Source: Candidatus Kapaibacterium sp. (lineage in GTDB: Bacteria; Bacteroidota; Ignavibacteria; Kapaibacteriales; Kapaibacteriaceae). From it: a stretch of DNA of 61,097 nucleotides. The position numbers were made by a program, and so were the translations under genes. Position 1 is the stretch's first letter; each line of letters opens with the position of its first letter. The stretch covers positions 1 to 61,097 of the forward strand of contig VEQR01000006.1 of assembly GCA_018883125.1 (NCBI GenBank), written 5' to 3'. The notes under the pieces are model-generated. The model made no database searches. It saw only the letters and a list, made by a program, of their open reading frames with translations, and was not told the origin of the DNA. Positions 28,182 through 35,849 of the stretch are shown here, piece after piece.

Positions 28182-28957
28182 CAGTTCAGCGTTACTCGAG
28201 AAAACGACGGGGGAATTGCCAGGGGGCGAAGCGGAGCAACAGGGGCCGTGAGTCGAACCTCGTCGAATCGGAACTGAATCTTCTGCTCGTCATTATTTGC
28301 CGTCACATTCACACCGTAGGGGACCATTATGCCATCGACATCGCGATATGAACCAAAGGTGACATTCAGGATCGTACGACCATCGATCTGCTTTCGTTGA
28401 TACTGCCGAATAGTCTTAGACGCACTATCGACCAGCGCGAACTCAACATGAAGGGAGTCTCGCCGACGAAACAGCAGCTGTCCGTCCTGACGTGTCGTTT
28501 GGAGTTCAAAGGCGCTGAGATCGCCAGGTGGTATTCCGCGCACAAGCGAACGAATATCGTCCAGCCCCAGCGGGATCGGAAGTAATCCGGCCAACTTCTC
28601 CGATGCCGGGTTGCCATCAATGACCTGACGTGTGAGGTAGTTCAGGACGACGAACGTATCCGTCCGCGCATAGACGCTGCTGGTCTTCATACCAAAGGGG
28701 CTGCCGGTGTTCACAACCAGTGTATCCGTGTTGATGCTAGCGTCAAACGGAACCCCGCTGATGGTCATAGCCCCCTGCAGAGACACTGTTCCTGTGGCCG
28801 TCATGGCACGCCGTGGGCTCAGCACCGACTGAAGTGAAACCTCGGCCGCACGGCAGTTCAATGCCAATACGCCTGAAAGCAGCCACGTTGCAGCGATCAG
28901 CAGGCCTGTTGCAAGACGACAGCAATGGCGCTGTATGGTTGTAGTTTGCATCAACAT
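28181..28957 (-). CDS. LolA-like exported protein (DUF4292-like)
   Basis: A 258-aa protein from ATG 28957. The open frame extends to 29101, but that stretch overlaps the upstream control region and lacks a signal peptide, whereas 28957 gives a signal sequence ending near NCRAAE. The rest alternates beta strands like LolA/LolB or LptA-type lipid carriers (ATGTVSLQGAMTISGVPFD, YRDVDGIMVPYGVNV). It is translationally coupled to lptD by TGATG, so it may help move lipid or LPS across the periplasm (inference from context). The family assignment is tentative. Confidence 0.65.
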   Translation of the reverse strand: MLMQTTTIQRHCCRLATGLLIAATWLLSGVLALNCRAAEVSLQSVLSPRRAMTATGTVSLQGAMTISGVPFDASINTDTLVVNTGSPFGMKTSSVYARTDTFVVLNYLTRQVIDGNPASEKLAGLLPIPLGLDDIRSLVRGIPPGDLSAFELQTTRQDGQLLFRRRDSLHVEFALVDSASKTIRQYQRKQIDGRTILNVTFGSYRDVDGIMVPYGVNVTANNDEQKIQFRFDEVRLTAPVAPLRPLAIPPSFSRVTLN

Positions 28958-29024
28958 TCCTTGCAAATATCCAACATCCTTGAACGAGAAGCGTCCTACC
29001 GGCCGCTCTCGGTCATCCAAGCTG

Positions 29025-29038
29025 GAACCATTTGGTTC
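29025..29038. promoter_or_regulatory. Palindrome GAACCA-TT-TGGTTC between the lptD operon and queD
   Basis: A perfect 6+2+6 inverted repeat in the 142-base divergent region, 62 bases upstream of queD and 68 upstream of the LolA-like start. The same arms recur at 35798-35811, also upstream of a start. It could be an operator for a dimeric regulator. No candidate regulator is encoded nearby. Confidence 0.4.
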
Positions 29039-29099
29039 ATTCCAGGGTTCTGAGCCATTCTGCGAATCTCCTCTCTCTGCACCCTCACGAGGAAATCTC

Positions 29100-29567
29100 A
29101 TGATCTACGTCACACGCAAAGCATCATTCTCTGCGGCGCATCGGTTGTACAATCCGACCTTCTCCGACGAACGGAACGAGGCGGTATTTGACAAATGCAA
29201 CAATCCCCTTGGTCACGGACATAATTATGTCATTGAGGTCACCGTAAAGGGGCTTCCCGATCCACTGACCGGTTATGTCATCGACCTGAAGCGTCTAAAA
29301 GACCTGCTCGACGAATTCATCGTTGACAAGGTGGATCACAAACACCTCAACTACGATGTGGATTTCCTTCGCGGGTTCATTCCGACGGTGGAGAACTTGT
29401 GCGTTCTGTTCTGGCAGCAGATCGAGCATCGTCTGCCATCGGGACAGCTGCACTGCATTAAAGTATACGAGTCGGACCAGAACATGGCCGAGTACTTTGG
29501 CGACCCTGTTTCTCTACCAACCTATGACCTTTCACCCGCACAAAACCGCGTTGAGGTGGCATCATGA
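29100..29567 (+). CDS. queD: 6-pyruvoyl-tetrahydropterin synthase / 6-carboxytetrahydropterin synthase
   Basis: A 155-aa T-fold enzyme converting dihydroneopterin triphosphate to 6-carboxy- or 6-pyruvoyl-tetrahydropterin. Zinc ligands are His in SFSAAHRL and HGH in PLGHGHNY; the catalytic Cys precedes them in DKCNNPL, and DHKHLN supplies the Asp/His pair. ATG 29100 is chosen over the open frame from 28935, because the protein then begins MIYVTRKASFSAAH, as the family does. The stop overlaps folE by ATGA, so FolE would feed QueD directly. Whether the product goes to queuosine or to a biopterin cofactor cannot be decided without queC, queE or sepiapterin reductase. Confidence 0.9.
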   Translation: MIYVTRKASFSAAHRLYNPTFSDERNEAVFDKCNNPLGHGHNYVIEVTVKGLPDPLTGYVIDLKRLKDLLDEFIVDKVDHKHLNYDVDFLRGFIPTVENLCVLFWQQIEHRLPSGQLHCIKVYESDQNMAEYFGDPVSLPTYDLSPAQNRVEVAS

Positions 29568-30295
29568 GCTCAACCCAGAACACGAAGCGCGCAGCCTTGC
29601 TCGACCTTGATGATGCCGAACTCGAGCATCACCTTATGAAGACCGGAGGCCTGTACCCGAGCGTAAGCACTACCGGTAAGCCGCTCTTCGATGCCAACGG
29701 CTCCATCCCGCTGAGCGAGGAGGAACGGCAGGAAATGATCGCTCGACTCGAGCAGAAGTTCGCCGAAATCTTTGACGTACTTCGAATCGATCGTAACGAC
29801 CCGAATAGCACCGACAGTCCTTTCCGCCTCGCACGGATGTGGGTAACGGAACTCTTCGCCGGCAGATACTCACCGGCACCGAAGATCACCGTCTTTCCCA
29901 ACCGTCAGAATGTCGATGAACTGGTGATCTCCAAGGGCATCAAGGTCATGAGCGTCTGCTCTCATCACTGGCAGCCCATCACCGGGACGTGTGCCATCGG
30001 TTACGTTCCTCGCGAAAAGGTCATTGGTCTGTCAAAGTTCACCCGCATTGTAGAATGGTTCTCCCGACGTGGACAGATTCAGGAGGAGCTTGGCGAGCAG
30101 ATCGCTGACTTTCTGATCGAGATCCTTGACCCGATCGCGCTCGGCGTAGTGATATCATCGCGTCATTACTGCATGATCGCCCGAGGGGTCGAGGCCCATG
30201 ATTCCAGCACGATGGTTACGTCGGTGATGCGTGGTGAACTTGCAACGAACAGGGTCCTGCGTGCTGAGTTCCTCGGCCTTATCGGACAGCAGTAA
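29564..30295 (+). CDS. folE: GTP cyclohydrolase I
   Basis: A 243-aa enzyme converting GTP to 7,8-dihydroneopterin triphosphate. The zinc and active-site segment CSHHWQPITGTCAIGYVP, the KFTRIVEWFSRRGQIQE helix, and the RHYCMIARGV segment with the second zinc Cys are all present. MVTSVMRGEL matches the C-terminal family pattern. It is translationally coupled to queD and makes QueD's substrate; folate and queuosine pathways both need it. About 60 residues precede the conserved core, longer than in the compact bacterial forms. Confidence 0.95.
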   Translation: MSSTQNTKRAALLDLDDAELEHHLMKTGGLYPSVSTTGKPLFDANGSIPLSEEERQEMIARLEQKFAEIFDVLRIDRNDPNSTDSPFRLARMWVTELFAGRYSPAPKITVFPNRQNVDELVISKGIKVMSVCSHHWQPITGTCAIGYVPREKVIGLSKFTRIVEWFSRRGQIQEELGEQIADFLIEILDPIALGVVISSRHYCMIARGVEAHDSSTMVTSVMRGELATNRVLRAEFLGLIGQQ

Positions 30296-30312
30296 AGCAG
30301 CCCGATGTGGCG

Positions 30313-30320
30313 TAGTTTTG
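30313..30320 (+). promoter_or_regulatory. Putative -7 box (TAGTTTTG) of rnhB, predicting a leaderless mRNA
   Basis: An exact TAnnTTTG match followed by CGCC and the GTG start at 30325. The geometry (box, four bases, start codon) is the same as upstream of the SpoU gene. No -33 TTG is obvious. Confidence 0.45.
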
Positions 30321-30324
30321 CGCC

Positions 30325-30972
30325 GTGCATTTTTTCGAATACGAACAATCGCTCTATGGTAGGGGGCTCACCATTATCGGTGTGGACGAGGCAGGCCGTG
30401 GTGCGCTCGCAGGACCCGTTGTGGCTGCCGCCGTGGTGCTTGACATGCGCACAATTCCTGCGGGCATCGACGATTCAAAGAAACTTCGACCTCAACAACG
30501 TTCACAGCTGGACACGGCGATTAAAGCGTCGGCCATAGCATGGGCTGTAGGTTGGTGTTCATCGGGGCACATAGACGAAGTGAACATTCTTCAGGCCACG
30601 TTTGATGCGATGCACAAGGCCGTCAATGATTGCATCAGGAAGGTAGATCAGCCCCCTGAGATGTGTCACCTTCTCATCGACGGTAATCGATTCCGGCCTC
30701 ATGCAGCGCCGCACACAACGGTTGTTCATGGCGATGCGCTCTGCGTTAGCATAGCAGCCGCATCGATCCTTGCAAAGGTTCATCGTGATACTGTCATGGC
30801 CGGCGAGGTCGACAGGATGTATCCGGCCTACGGTTTTGCCAGGCACAAAGGCTACGGAACGTCAGTTCATCGCAAGGCTATCGCCATGCATGGTCCGTGC
30901 CCGGAACACCGACGGACGTTTATCTCGGGCATCGAAACTCCCGGGGACAATCAATTTGATGATCGTCGATGA
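30325..30972 (+). CDS. rnhB: Ribonuclease HII
   Basis: A 215-aa enzyme that cuts the RNA strand of RNA-DNA hybrids and single ribonucleotides in DNA. The start is GTG 30325; no in-frame ATG exists before the active site. The motif GVDEAGRGALAGPVVAAAV gives Asp21 and Glu22; further catalytic acids lie in DDSKKL and LLIDGNR. The C-terminal HKGYGTSVHRKAI is family-typical. It opens a long plus-strand operon and overlaps the symporter gene by ATGA. Confidence 0.93.
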   Translation: MHFFEYEQSLYGRGLTIIGVDEAGRGALAGPVVAAAVVLDMRTIPAGIDDSKKLRPQQRSQLDTAIKASAIAWAVGWCSSGHIDEVNILQATFDAMHKAVNDCIRKVDQPPEMCHLLIDGNRFRPHAAPHTTVVHGDALCVSIAAASILAKVHRDTVMAGEVDRMYPAYGFARHKGYGTSVHRKAIAMHGPCPEHRRTFISGIETPGDNQFDDRR

Positions 30973-32309
30973 TGTTCACACCCGAGATCATCGTCGTCAT
31001 TGTTAGTGTTATTGTCGTCCACGCTGCCGGGGTGCTGGGCAGCCGTCGTGGACGGCAGGACTTTGTCCTTGCGGAACGTTCAATGAGTCAGCCACTGCTG
31101 GTTGCTACGCTTGTCGCAACCTGGTATGGCGCTGTGCTTGCATCCGGTGAGTTTGTGATGCGCCATGGAATTGTCTTTCTCCTGTGCTTCGGGCTGCCGT
31201 ACTACATCGTCGCGATAGTCTATGCAGGCTGGCTCTCCAAACGTGTTCGAGAGGGAATGTCGGCCTCAATTCCCGAGCAGATAGGACGCGTCCACGGACC
31301 ACAAGCACGTCGCGTTGCGGCAGTTCTGCTGCTTGTAATCACCGTGCCGGCGTCATATCAGTTGATGATCGGCTACATCCTCTCAAACCTCACGGGACTA
31401 TCACTTGGGTTGTCGATCATCGTAGGGACGGTGTTCTCTGTGTCCTATGTGACTCTGGGCGGTCTGCGCAGTGACGCATACGCTAACGTCGTGCAGCTGG
31501 TACTGATGTTCGGAAGTATGGTACTGCTGACAGTTGCCTCGATGATGACATTTGGCGGACCCGAGCTCCTTTCGACGGCCAAAACTCGCCACCTGTTTGA
31601 CATTCCCGGCTCGCTGGGGTGGGCCGGTATCGCGAGCTGGTGGGTGATCGCGATGCAGACATTCATCGATCCGAACATCTACGTTCGCACGGCCTCGGCT
31701 TCAAGCGTCTCAGTGGCTCGTAAGGCGATACTCTGGAGCGCTGTTTGCTGGATCGTCTTTGACGTACTTCAACTCGTCGCCGGCCTGTACGCCGCTCGCT
31801 ACGTCCCCGGTAGTAGTCCTGCCGTGGCATATCTCACGTTATCCGACGTTGTGTTGCCTCAATGGGGCAGAGGGCTTGTACTTGCCGGCATCATTGCCGC
31901 TGTATCCTCAACCCTGAGCGGCTATGCGCTGGTGAGCGCATCGACGATAGCCGATGATCTCCTCCCAATGTTGCGGCATGCAGGTTCTGGGTCGGTATCG
32001 CGCCATCGCATCGGACTTGTTCTGACCTCAGTGGTCGGTGCGGCATTTGCATACGCCGTTCCCAGTATCATCGACTTGATCTTTGTAGCCTCGTCAATTG
32101 TTGTTAGCGCACTCCTTCTACCAACACTTGTGAGCCATTCGCACTTTGCGTCACGATTCACCGCGGAGATGATTCCCATTATGACAATTCCCGCCGCTGT
32201 GTCCGCCATCGTTGCCGCAGGAAACTTCGGACAGCCGGCGCTGTTTGGTATCGGGACATCGTTATTGTTGCACATTGCTCACCTCATGTGGGTACGACCT
32301 ACGACATGA
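30969..32309 (+). CDS. Sodium:solute symporter family protein
   Basis: A 446-aa integral membrane protein with about 12-13 predicted helices. Features of the SSS fold include the ERSMSQPLLVATLVATWYGA segment in helix 1-2, SYVTLGGLRSDAYANVVQ (the SSS signature region) and LAGIIAAVSSTLSGYALVSASTIADDL near helix 8-9, where Na+ ligands usually sit. Substrates in the family range over sugars, amino acids, pantothenate and osmolytes; none can be chosen here. It overlaps rnhB and pgsA by ATGA at both ends. Confidence 0.88.
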   Translation: MMFTPEIIVVIVSVIVVHAAGVLGSRRGRQDFVLAERSMSQPLLVATLVATWYGAVLASGEFVMRHGIVFLLCFGLPYYIVAIVYAGWLSKRVREGMSASIPEQIGRVHGPQARRVAAVLLLVITVPASYQLMIGYILSNLTGLSLGLSIIVGTVFSVSYVTLGGLRSDAYANVVQLVLMFGSMVLLTVASMMTFGGPELLSTAKTRHLFDIPGSLGWAGIASWWVIAMQTFIDPNIYVRTASASSVSVARKAILWSAVCWIVFDVLQLVAGLYAARYVPGSSPAVAYLTLSDVVLPQWGRGLVLAGIIAAVSSTLSGYALVSASTIADDLLPMLRHAGSGSVSRHRIGLVLTSVVGAAFAYAVPSIIDLIFVASSIVVSALLLPTLVSHSHFASRFTAEMIPIMTIPAAVSAIVAAGNFGQPALFGIGTSLLLHIAHLMWVRPTT

Positions 32310-32842
32310 AATCTCCAAGTACAGCGCTTTTCACAGCCTCGAACCTCATTTCGGCACTTCGATCAGTGCTGACAATTCCGATTGTTCTGCTCCTACTGGA
32401 TGGTCGAAATATCGAGGCCTTCTGGTGGTGTCTTGCAGCCGCTTTCACAGATTGGCTTGATGGCTTTGTAGCTCGCAAGACCGAGACCGTCAGTGAATGG
32501 GGGATGATCATTGATCCGATCGCCGATAAGATTCTTGTTGTTTCTGTGATGCTGGTGATGTTGTTCAAGCAGATCATTCCACCATGGTTTTCCGGGGTGA
32601 TCATAGCACGAGATGTTATCATTATCGCCTGTGGGTGGTGGCTCAAATGGCGTCACTCCCTGGTACTACCGTCACTGATGAGCGGGAAGATCGCCGTCAC
32701 GTCCATCGCGTTCTCGGGCATCCTGGCATTGATCGTAACGTCGAACCACCCGGCCGTCCAGATTCTCATGGTTCTTTCAACCTGCGCAATGGCGGTATCT
32801 TTGTGGCAATACGGCAAAAGGATGTATGGGATTCTTCGATAA
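32306..32842 (+). CDS. pgsA: CDP-alcohol phosphatidyltransferase, probable phosphatidylglycerophosphate synthase
   Basis: A 178-aa membrane enzyme joining CDP-diacylglycerol with glycerol-3-phosphate for phosphatidylglycerol synthesis. The CDP-AP motif D-G-x2-A-R-x8-G-x3-D-x3-D is complete: DGFVAR followed by EWGMIIDPIADK. ATG 32306 gives an ATGA overlap with the symporter; a Met six codons earlier is possible. It overlaps ftsY by 17 bases. A phosphatidylserine or inositol-phosphate enzyme of the same family is less likely. Confidence 0.88.
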   Translation: MKSPSTALFTASNLISALRSVLTIPIVLLLLDGRNIEAFWWCLAAAFTDWLDGFVARKTETVSEWGMIIDPIADKILVVSVMLVMLFKQIIPPWFSGVIIARDVIIIACGWWLKWRHSLVLPSLMSGKIAVTSIAFSGILALIVTSNHPAVQILMVLSTCAMAVSLWQYGKRMYGILR

Positions 32843-33827
32843 AATCAAGCAAAAGATATCGGGAGTTGCCGATGCGCTCTCGTTTGACAGACTGAAAGAA
32901 GGACTGTCGAAAACACGAAACTCTTTCGTTGGACGGCTTCGCTCACTGCTCAGCGGCCGCACCATCGACGATACTCTCTTATCGGAGATCGAAGAGATTC
33001 TCATCACGTCCGATGTTGGCGTCGAAACCAGCGAGAAGATCATTGCACGCCTGAAAGAGCGCGTAAAGTCGGAGAATGTCACCGAATCGGATGCTATTGT
33101 CGGCATTCTGAAAGAGGAGATCGCCGCACTCCTCATGGAGTCTCCGGCGGCTCAAGACGACGCCACGTTTGCGATTGACGAGACTGATAAGCCCCATGTC
33201 ATCATGCTGATTGGAGTCAATGGTGTTGGCAAAACAACCACGATCGGCAAGCTTGCCCGCAACTACAAGTCCGCCGGCAAAACAGTCCTGATCGGCGCGG
33301 CAGACACATTCCGTGCAGCTGCCAACGAGCAGCTCGAAGTCTGGGCCAATCGGGCAGGTGTTGACATTGTGCAGCAGCAGCATGGGGCTGACCCTGCGGC
33401 AGTTGCCTACGACACATTGAACGCCGCAAAGGCTCGCGGCACAGACGTTGTGATCATCGATACAGCCGGACGTCTGCACAACAAACTGGGGCTTATGCAG
33501 GAGCTGGAGAAGATCAGCCGCGTGATGAAGAAGATCCACCCCAATGCACCACACGAAGTATTCCTCGCACTGGATGCAACTACTGGTCAGAACGCACTTC
33601 AGCAGGCCAGGGAGTTCACCAAGGTTGCGCCAGTCACCGGTATCGTGCTTACCAAGCTCGACGGAACAGCAAAGGGTGGTGCGGTTATCGCGATTGCCGA
33701 CAGCATGAGCATTCCCGTCCGCTACATTGGTGTTGGCGAACGCATCGATGACCTTCAGCCATTTGATGCCGTCTCTTTCGTTGCAGCGATGTTCGATGAG
33801 GAGTCATCGGGCGATGCAGGGGCGTAA
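32826..33827 (+). CDS. ftsY: Signal recognition particle receptor FtsY
   Basis: A 333-aa SRP GTPase that docks ribosome-SRP complexes to the membrane. The N-terminal helical N domain (residues 1 to about 95) precedes the G domain: G1 GVNGVGKTTTIGKLA, ADTFRAAANEQL (insertion box), DTAGR, LTKLDGTAKGG and the C-terminal YIGVGERIDDLQPFD. The short N-terminus lacks an acidic A domain, as in many non-proteobacteria. The start lies inside the pgsA end. Confidence 0.96.
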   Translation: MGFFDKIKQKISGVADALSFDRLKEGLSKTRNSFVGRLRSLLSGRTIDDTLLSEIEEILITSDVGVETSEKIIARLKERVKSENVTESDAIVGILKEEIAALLMESPAAQDDATFAIDETDKPHVIMLIGVNGVGKTTTIGKLARNYKSAGKTVLIGAADTFRAAANEQLEVWANRAGVDIVQQQHGADPAAVAYDTLNAAKARGTDVVIIDTAGRLHNKLGLMQELEKISRVMKKIHPNAPHEVFLALDATTGQNALQQAREFTKVAPVTGIVLTKLDGTAKGGAVIAIADSMSIPVRYIGVGERIDDLQPFDAVSFVAAMFDEESSGDAGA

Positions 33828-34329
33828 CTCACAGCAACCCCGCCGTCGCTGGCTCCGCAACAGTGTGGCTGTGGTGGCGATCCTTTGCTGCGTGTATCTT
33901 GTCCTCTTCGTCAGGGGGCTACTCTTCGAAGCTCAGATGAGTCTTGGCATCATCCGCAGGAACGAGCAGGGCCTGCGTGCACAGATCGTCAACAAAGAAT
34001 CCTACGCCCCACCAACGGACAGTCTGCTGCGTCCTTCGCAGATTATGGTTCTCCATGAGATCTCCCGCCACCTCGATTCTTTGTCCACTGCCAAGGCACA
34101 ACAGCGTGAGATCGACCAACAACTCGTTCGGATGCTGAATCGATTCACCATGTCAGTGAGCGAGTATCGGTGGATCCGGCAAACAGCAACGCGCCTTATG
34201 AGCGGACGACGCCCCCTTCGAGGGCTACTGACTGATTCAGCCAACACGAGCAGACTTCACATGATCATGGGCGACGTAACGACATTCCGCCGCTTCTATC
34301 GTGATACGCTCGACAGGGAGCTACTCTAG
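33814..34329 (+). CDS. Unknown single-pass membrane protein with extracytoplasmic helical domain
   Basis: A 171-aa protein I do not recognise. I start it at ATG 33814, which gives a basic N-terminus (QPRRRWLR), one membrane helix (about residues 18-39, VAVVAILCCVYLVLFVRGLLF), then about 130 outside residues that look helical and Arg/Gln-rich (HEISRHLDSLSTAKAQQREI). It overlaps the ftsY end by 14 bases, so it is co-transcribed. A role next to FtsY in membrane insertion is possible, but only by position. The frame is open to 33727, within ftsY. Confidence 0.6.
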   Translation: MQGRNSQQPRRRWLRNSVAVVAILCCVYLVLFVRGLLFEAQMSLGIIRRNEQGLRAQIVNKESYAPPTDSLLRPSQIMVLHEISRHLDSLSTAKAQQREIDQQLVRMLNRFTMSVSEYRWIRQTATRLMSGRRPLRGLLTDSANTSRLHMIMGDVTTFRRFYRDTLDRELL

Positions 34330-34333
34330 TCAA

Positions 34334-34627
34334 ATGGGCGAGGTCAATCGAGAGATTGCCGCACTGGTGATGTATTCCCTTACCATGTCACTTGGTATTG
34401 CTGCACGAACCCGGAGGATGTCGTTCGGACGGTGGCATCATGCTCTGTATGCGTTGACGTGTGTCGTCACAATGTGGAGTGTCGTGGGCGGACCATTTCC
34501 AGCCCATGTGCCCTGTGTTGTGATTCTCGCAATTCTTCCAGCAACCCGACCGCGTATCTCACGTCGACATGATCTGTTGGCAATCGCGGGACTTGTGTCT
34601 TTCGTCACTCTCGTTTTGACCATATGA
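34334..34627 (+). CDS. Small multi-helix membrane protein, unknown
   Basis: A 97-aa protein with three likely membrane helices: near residues 8-24, 38-60 and 78-95 (DLLAIAGLVSFVTLVLTI). It starts four bases after the previous stop and overlaps the next gene by ATGA, which supports it being real and co-expressed. No family was recognised. Confidence 0.6.
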   Translation: MGEVNREIAALVMYSLTMSLGIAARTRRMSFGRWHHALYALTCVVTMWSVVGGPFPAHVPCVVILAILPATRPRISRRHDLLAIAGLVSFVTLVLTI

Positions 34628-34965
34628 AGAATCTGCCGCGCATTGTATCGATAACTCTTGCCGCCATGTTCGCAGGGTTTGTCACGCTGCAGTTCAACGA
34701 CGTTGATGCTTGGTTGTGGGTACTTGCCTATGGTGTTGCTTCCGTTCTATGTCTTTGCAATCTTTCGAAGCGGCTCGATCGCGTGGTTAACCGAATGTCC
34801 GCGCTCCTGGGCTTTGCCTACGCGCTGTGGGCAATTGCATTATTCCGACAGACGAGCGGACGCTGGTGGGATGGTGAGATCGAACGTGAGGTAGGGGGCT
34901 TGGCGATCACAGCTCTTGCCATGCTGATGCTGAATTATTTTACGCGTCGAGTGTCACGTTTTTGA
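34624..34965 (+). CDS. TMEM220-like membrane protein
   Basis: A 113-aa protein with three to four hydrophobic helices. The segment FVTLQFNDVDAWLWVLAYGVASV matches the conserved feature of the TMEM220 family (a polar N-D-P/V-D followed by a Trp-rich helix). Function of the family is unknown in bacteria. It is coupled by ATGA to the preceding small membrane protein. Confidence 0.7.
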   Translation: MKNLPRIVSITLAAMFAGFVTLQFNDVDAWLWVLAYGVASVLCLCNLSKRLDRVVNRMSALLGFAYALWAIALFRQTSGRWWDGEIEREVGGLAITALAMLMLNYFTRRVSRF

Positions 34966-34986
34966 TCATTCACCGCACGAGGACGT

Positions 34987-35733
34987 ATGATGTCGTCTTC
35001 GTGTATCCTCCTCGTCGCCTTTGCCGCCGCCACCGTGTGGCAGTGCCCGGGCATTGCACAACCGCTCCGCCAGGTGAGCATCGCTGCCGTATTTGGAAGC
35101 CCCCTTCCCGATGACGGCTCGCACCGCATTTCTGTTCGTTGGTACAACGATCCGTTTCAGTCGACACCTCTGTGGCAAGAGGACGTTGACGCAGATATCG
35201 TTGGCGGCCGTTGCGAACTGGTACTTGGCGGCACGGTACCGCTTCCAGATACCGTCCTTCGGGGTAACCGGATATTCGTGGGATACGCTGTAGATGGGGA
35301 AGCAGAACGTCGACCAAGAATAGAGCTGTATGCCACCGGAGTTTCACTCCATGCAGGCTACGCTGACATGGCGGCTCGATTAGATCCGCGGGCAACTGGT
35401 CTCGTCACATCACTCAACGAACTTTCCGGCCCCGTGTCACTTGTCGGAACTGACGGGGTCTCCGTTGTTCGAAAGGGCAGCACTCTCGTTGTTTCAGCAC
35501 CGACGTCTTCCGCAGAGAAAGGACGCGTTATAGGAAATGGTGTTGCCTCGGAGTATCGTGTGAGACCTGCTCGAAAGCTTTTATCAGATGCTCGTGTCAC
35601 GTTTCATACGATATCTCCCACTACGACATTACTGACACAGCTCATCATCGATACGACGTTGAACGAACTTGTCTTTCGTGTATCGGCACCCTTGCTTCCG
35701 GAGGAGTGCATTGACTGGTCGATCGACCCCTGA
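34987..35733 (+). CDS. Secreted hypothetical protein
   Basis: A 248-aa protein with a signal peptide (residues 1-25, ending GIAQ) and a beta-rich, Cys-poor body. The middle segment (DMAARLDPRATGLVTSLNELSGPVSLVGTDGV) resembles the shaft-to-linker regions of tail-fibre-like or adhesin proteins. It begins 21 bases after the TMEM220-like gene and may end that operon. It shares its style with the three secreted proteins that follow but has no clear sorting domain. No function is assigned. Confidence 0.6.
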   Translation: MMSSSCILLVAFAAATVWQCPGIAQPLRQVSIAAVFGSPLPDDGSHRISVRWYNDPFQSTPLWQEDVDADIVGGRCELVLGGTVPLPDTVLRGNRIFVGYAVDGEAERRPRIELYATGVSLHAGYADMAARLDPRATGLVTSLNELSGPVSLVGTDGVSVVRKGSTLVVSAPTSSAEKGRVIGNGVASEYRVRPARKLLSDARVTFHTISPTTTLLTQLIIDTTLNELVFRVSAPLLPEECIDWSIDP

Positions 35734-35797
35734 TCGTAACGCCTCAAGAGCACCCTTCCTAGTCAGCTGTGTCTCTTTACGTCCCGTTAGCATGCAA

Positions 35798-35811
35798 GAA
35801 CCACATGGTTC
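35798..35811. promoter_or_regulatory. Palindrome GAACCA-CA-TGGTTC upstream of the tail-fibre-like gene
   Basis: A perfect 6+2+6 inverted repeat 39 bases before the ATG at 35850, with the same arms as the palindrome at 29025-29038. It is probably an operator, by recurrence in two control regions. The 116-base intergenic region shows no clear TAnnTTTG box. Confidence 0.4.
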
Positions 35812-35849
35812 ACCAATCATCTTTTATCACATTGTTAAGCGAGGTCTTT

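Noticed and set aside
28935..29099. Extended N-terminus for QueD
   Set aside because: The added 55 residues overlap the divergent control region and palindrome, and family members begin at the MIYVTRKASFSAAH position.
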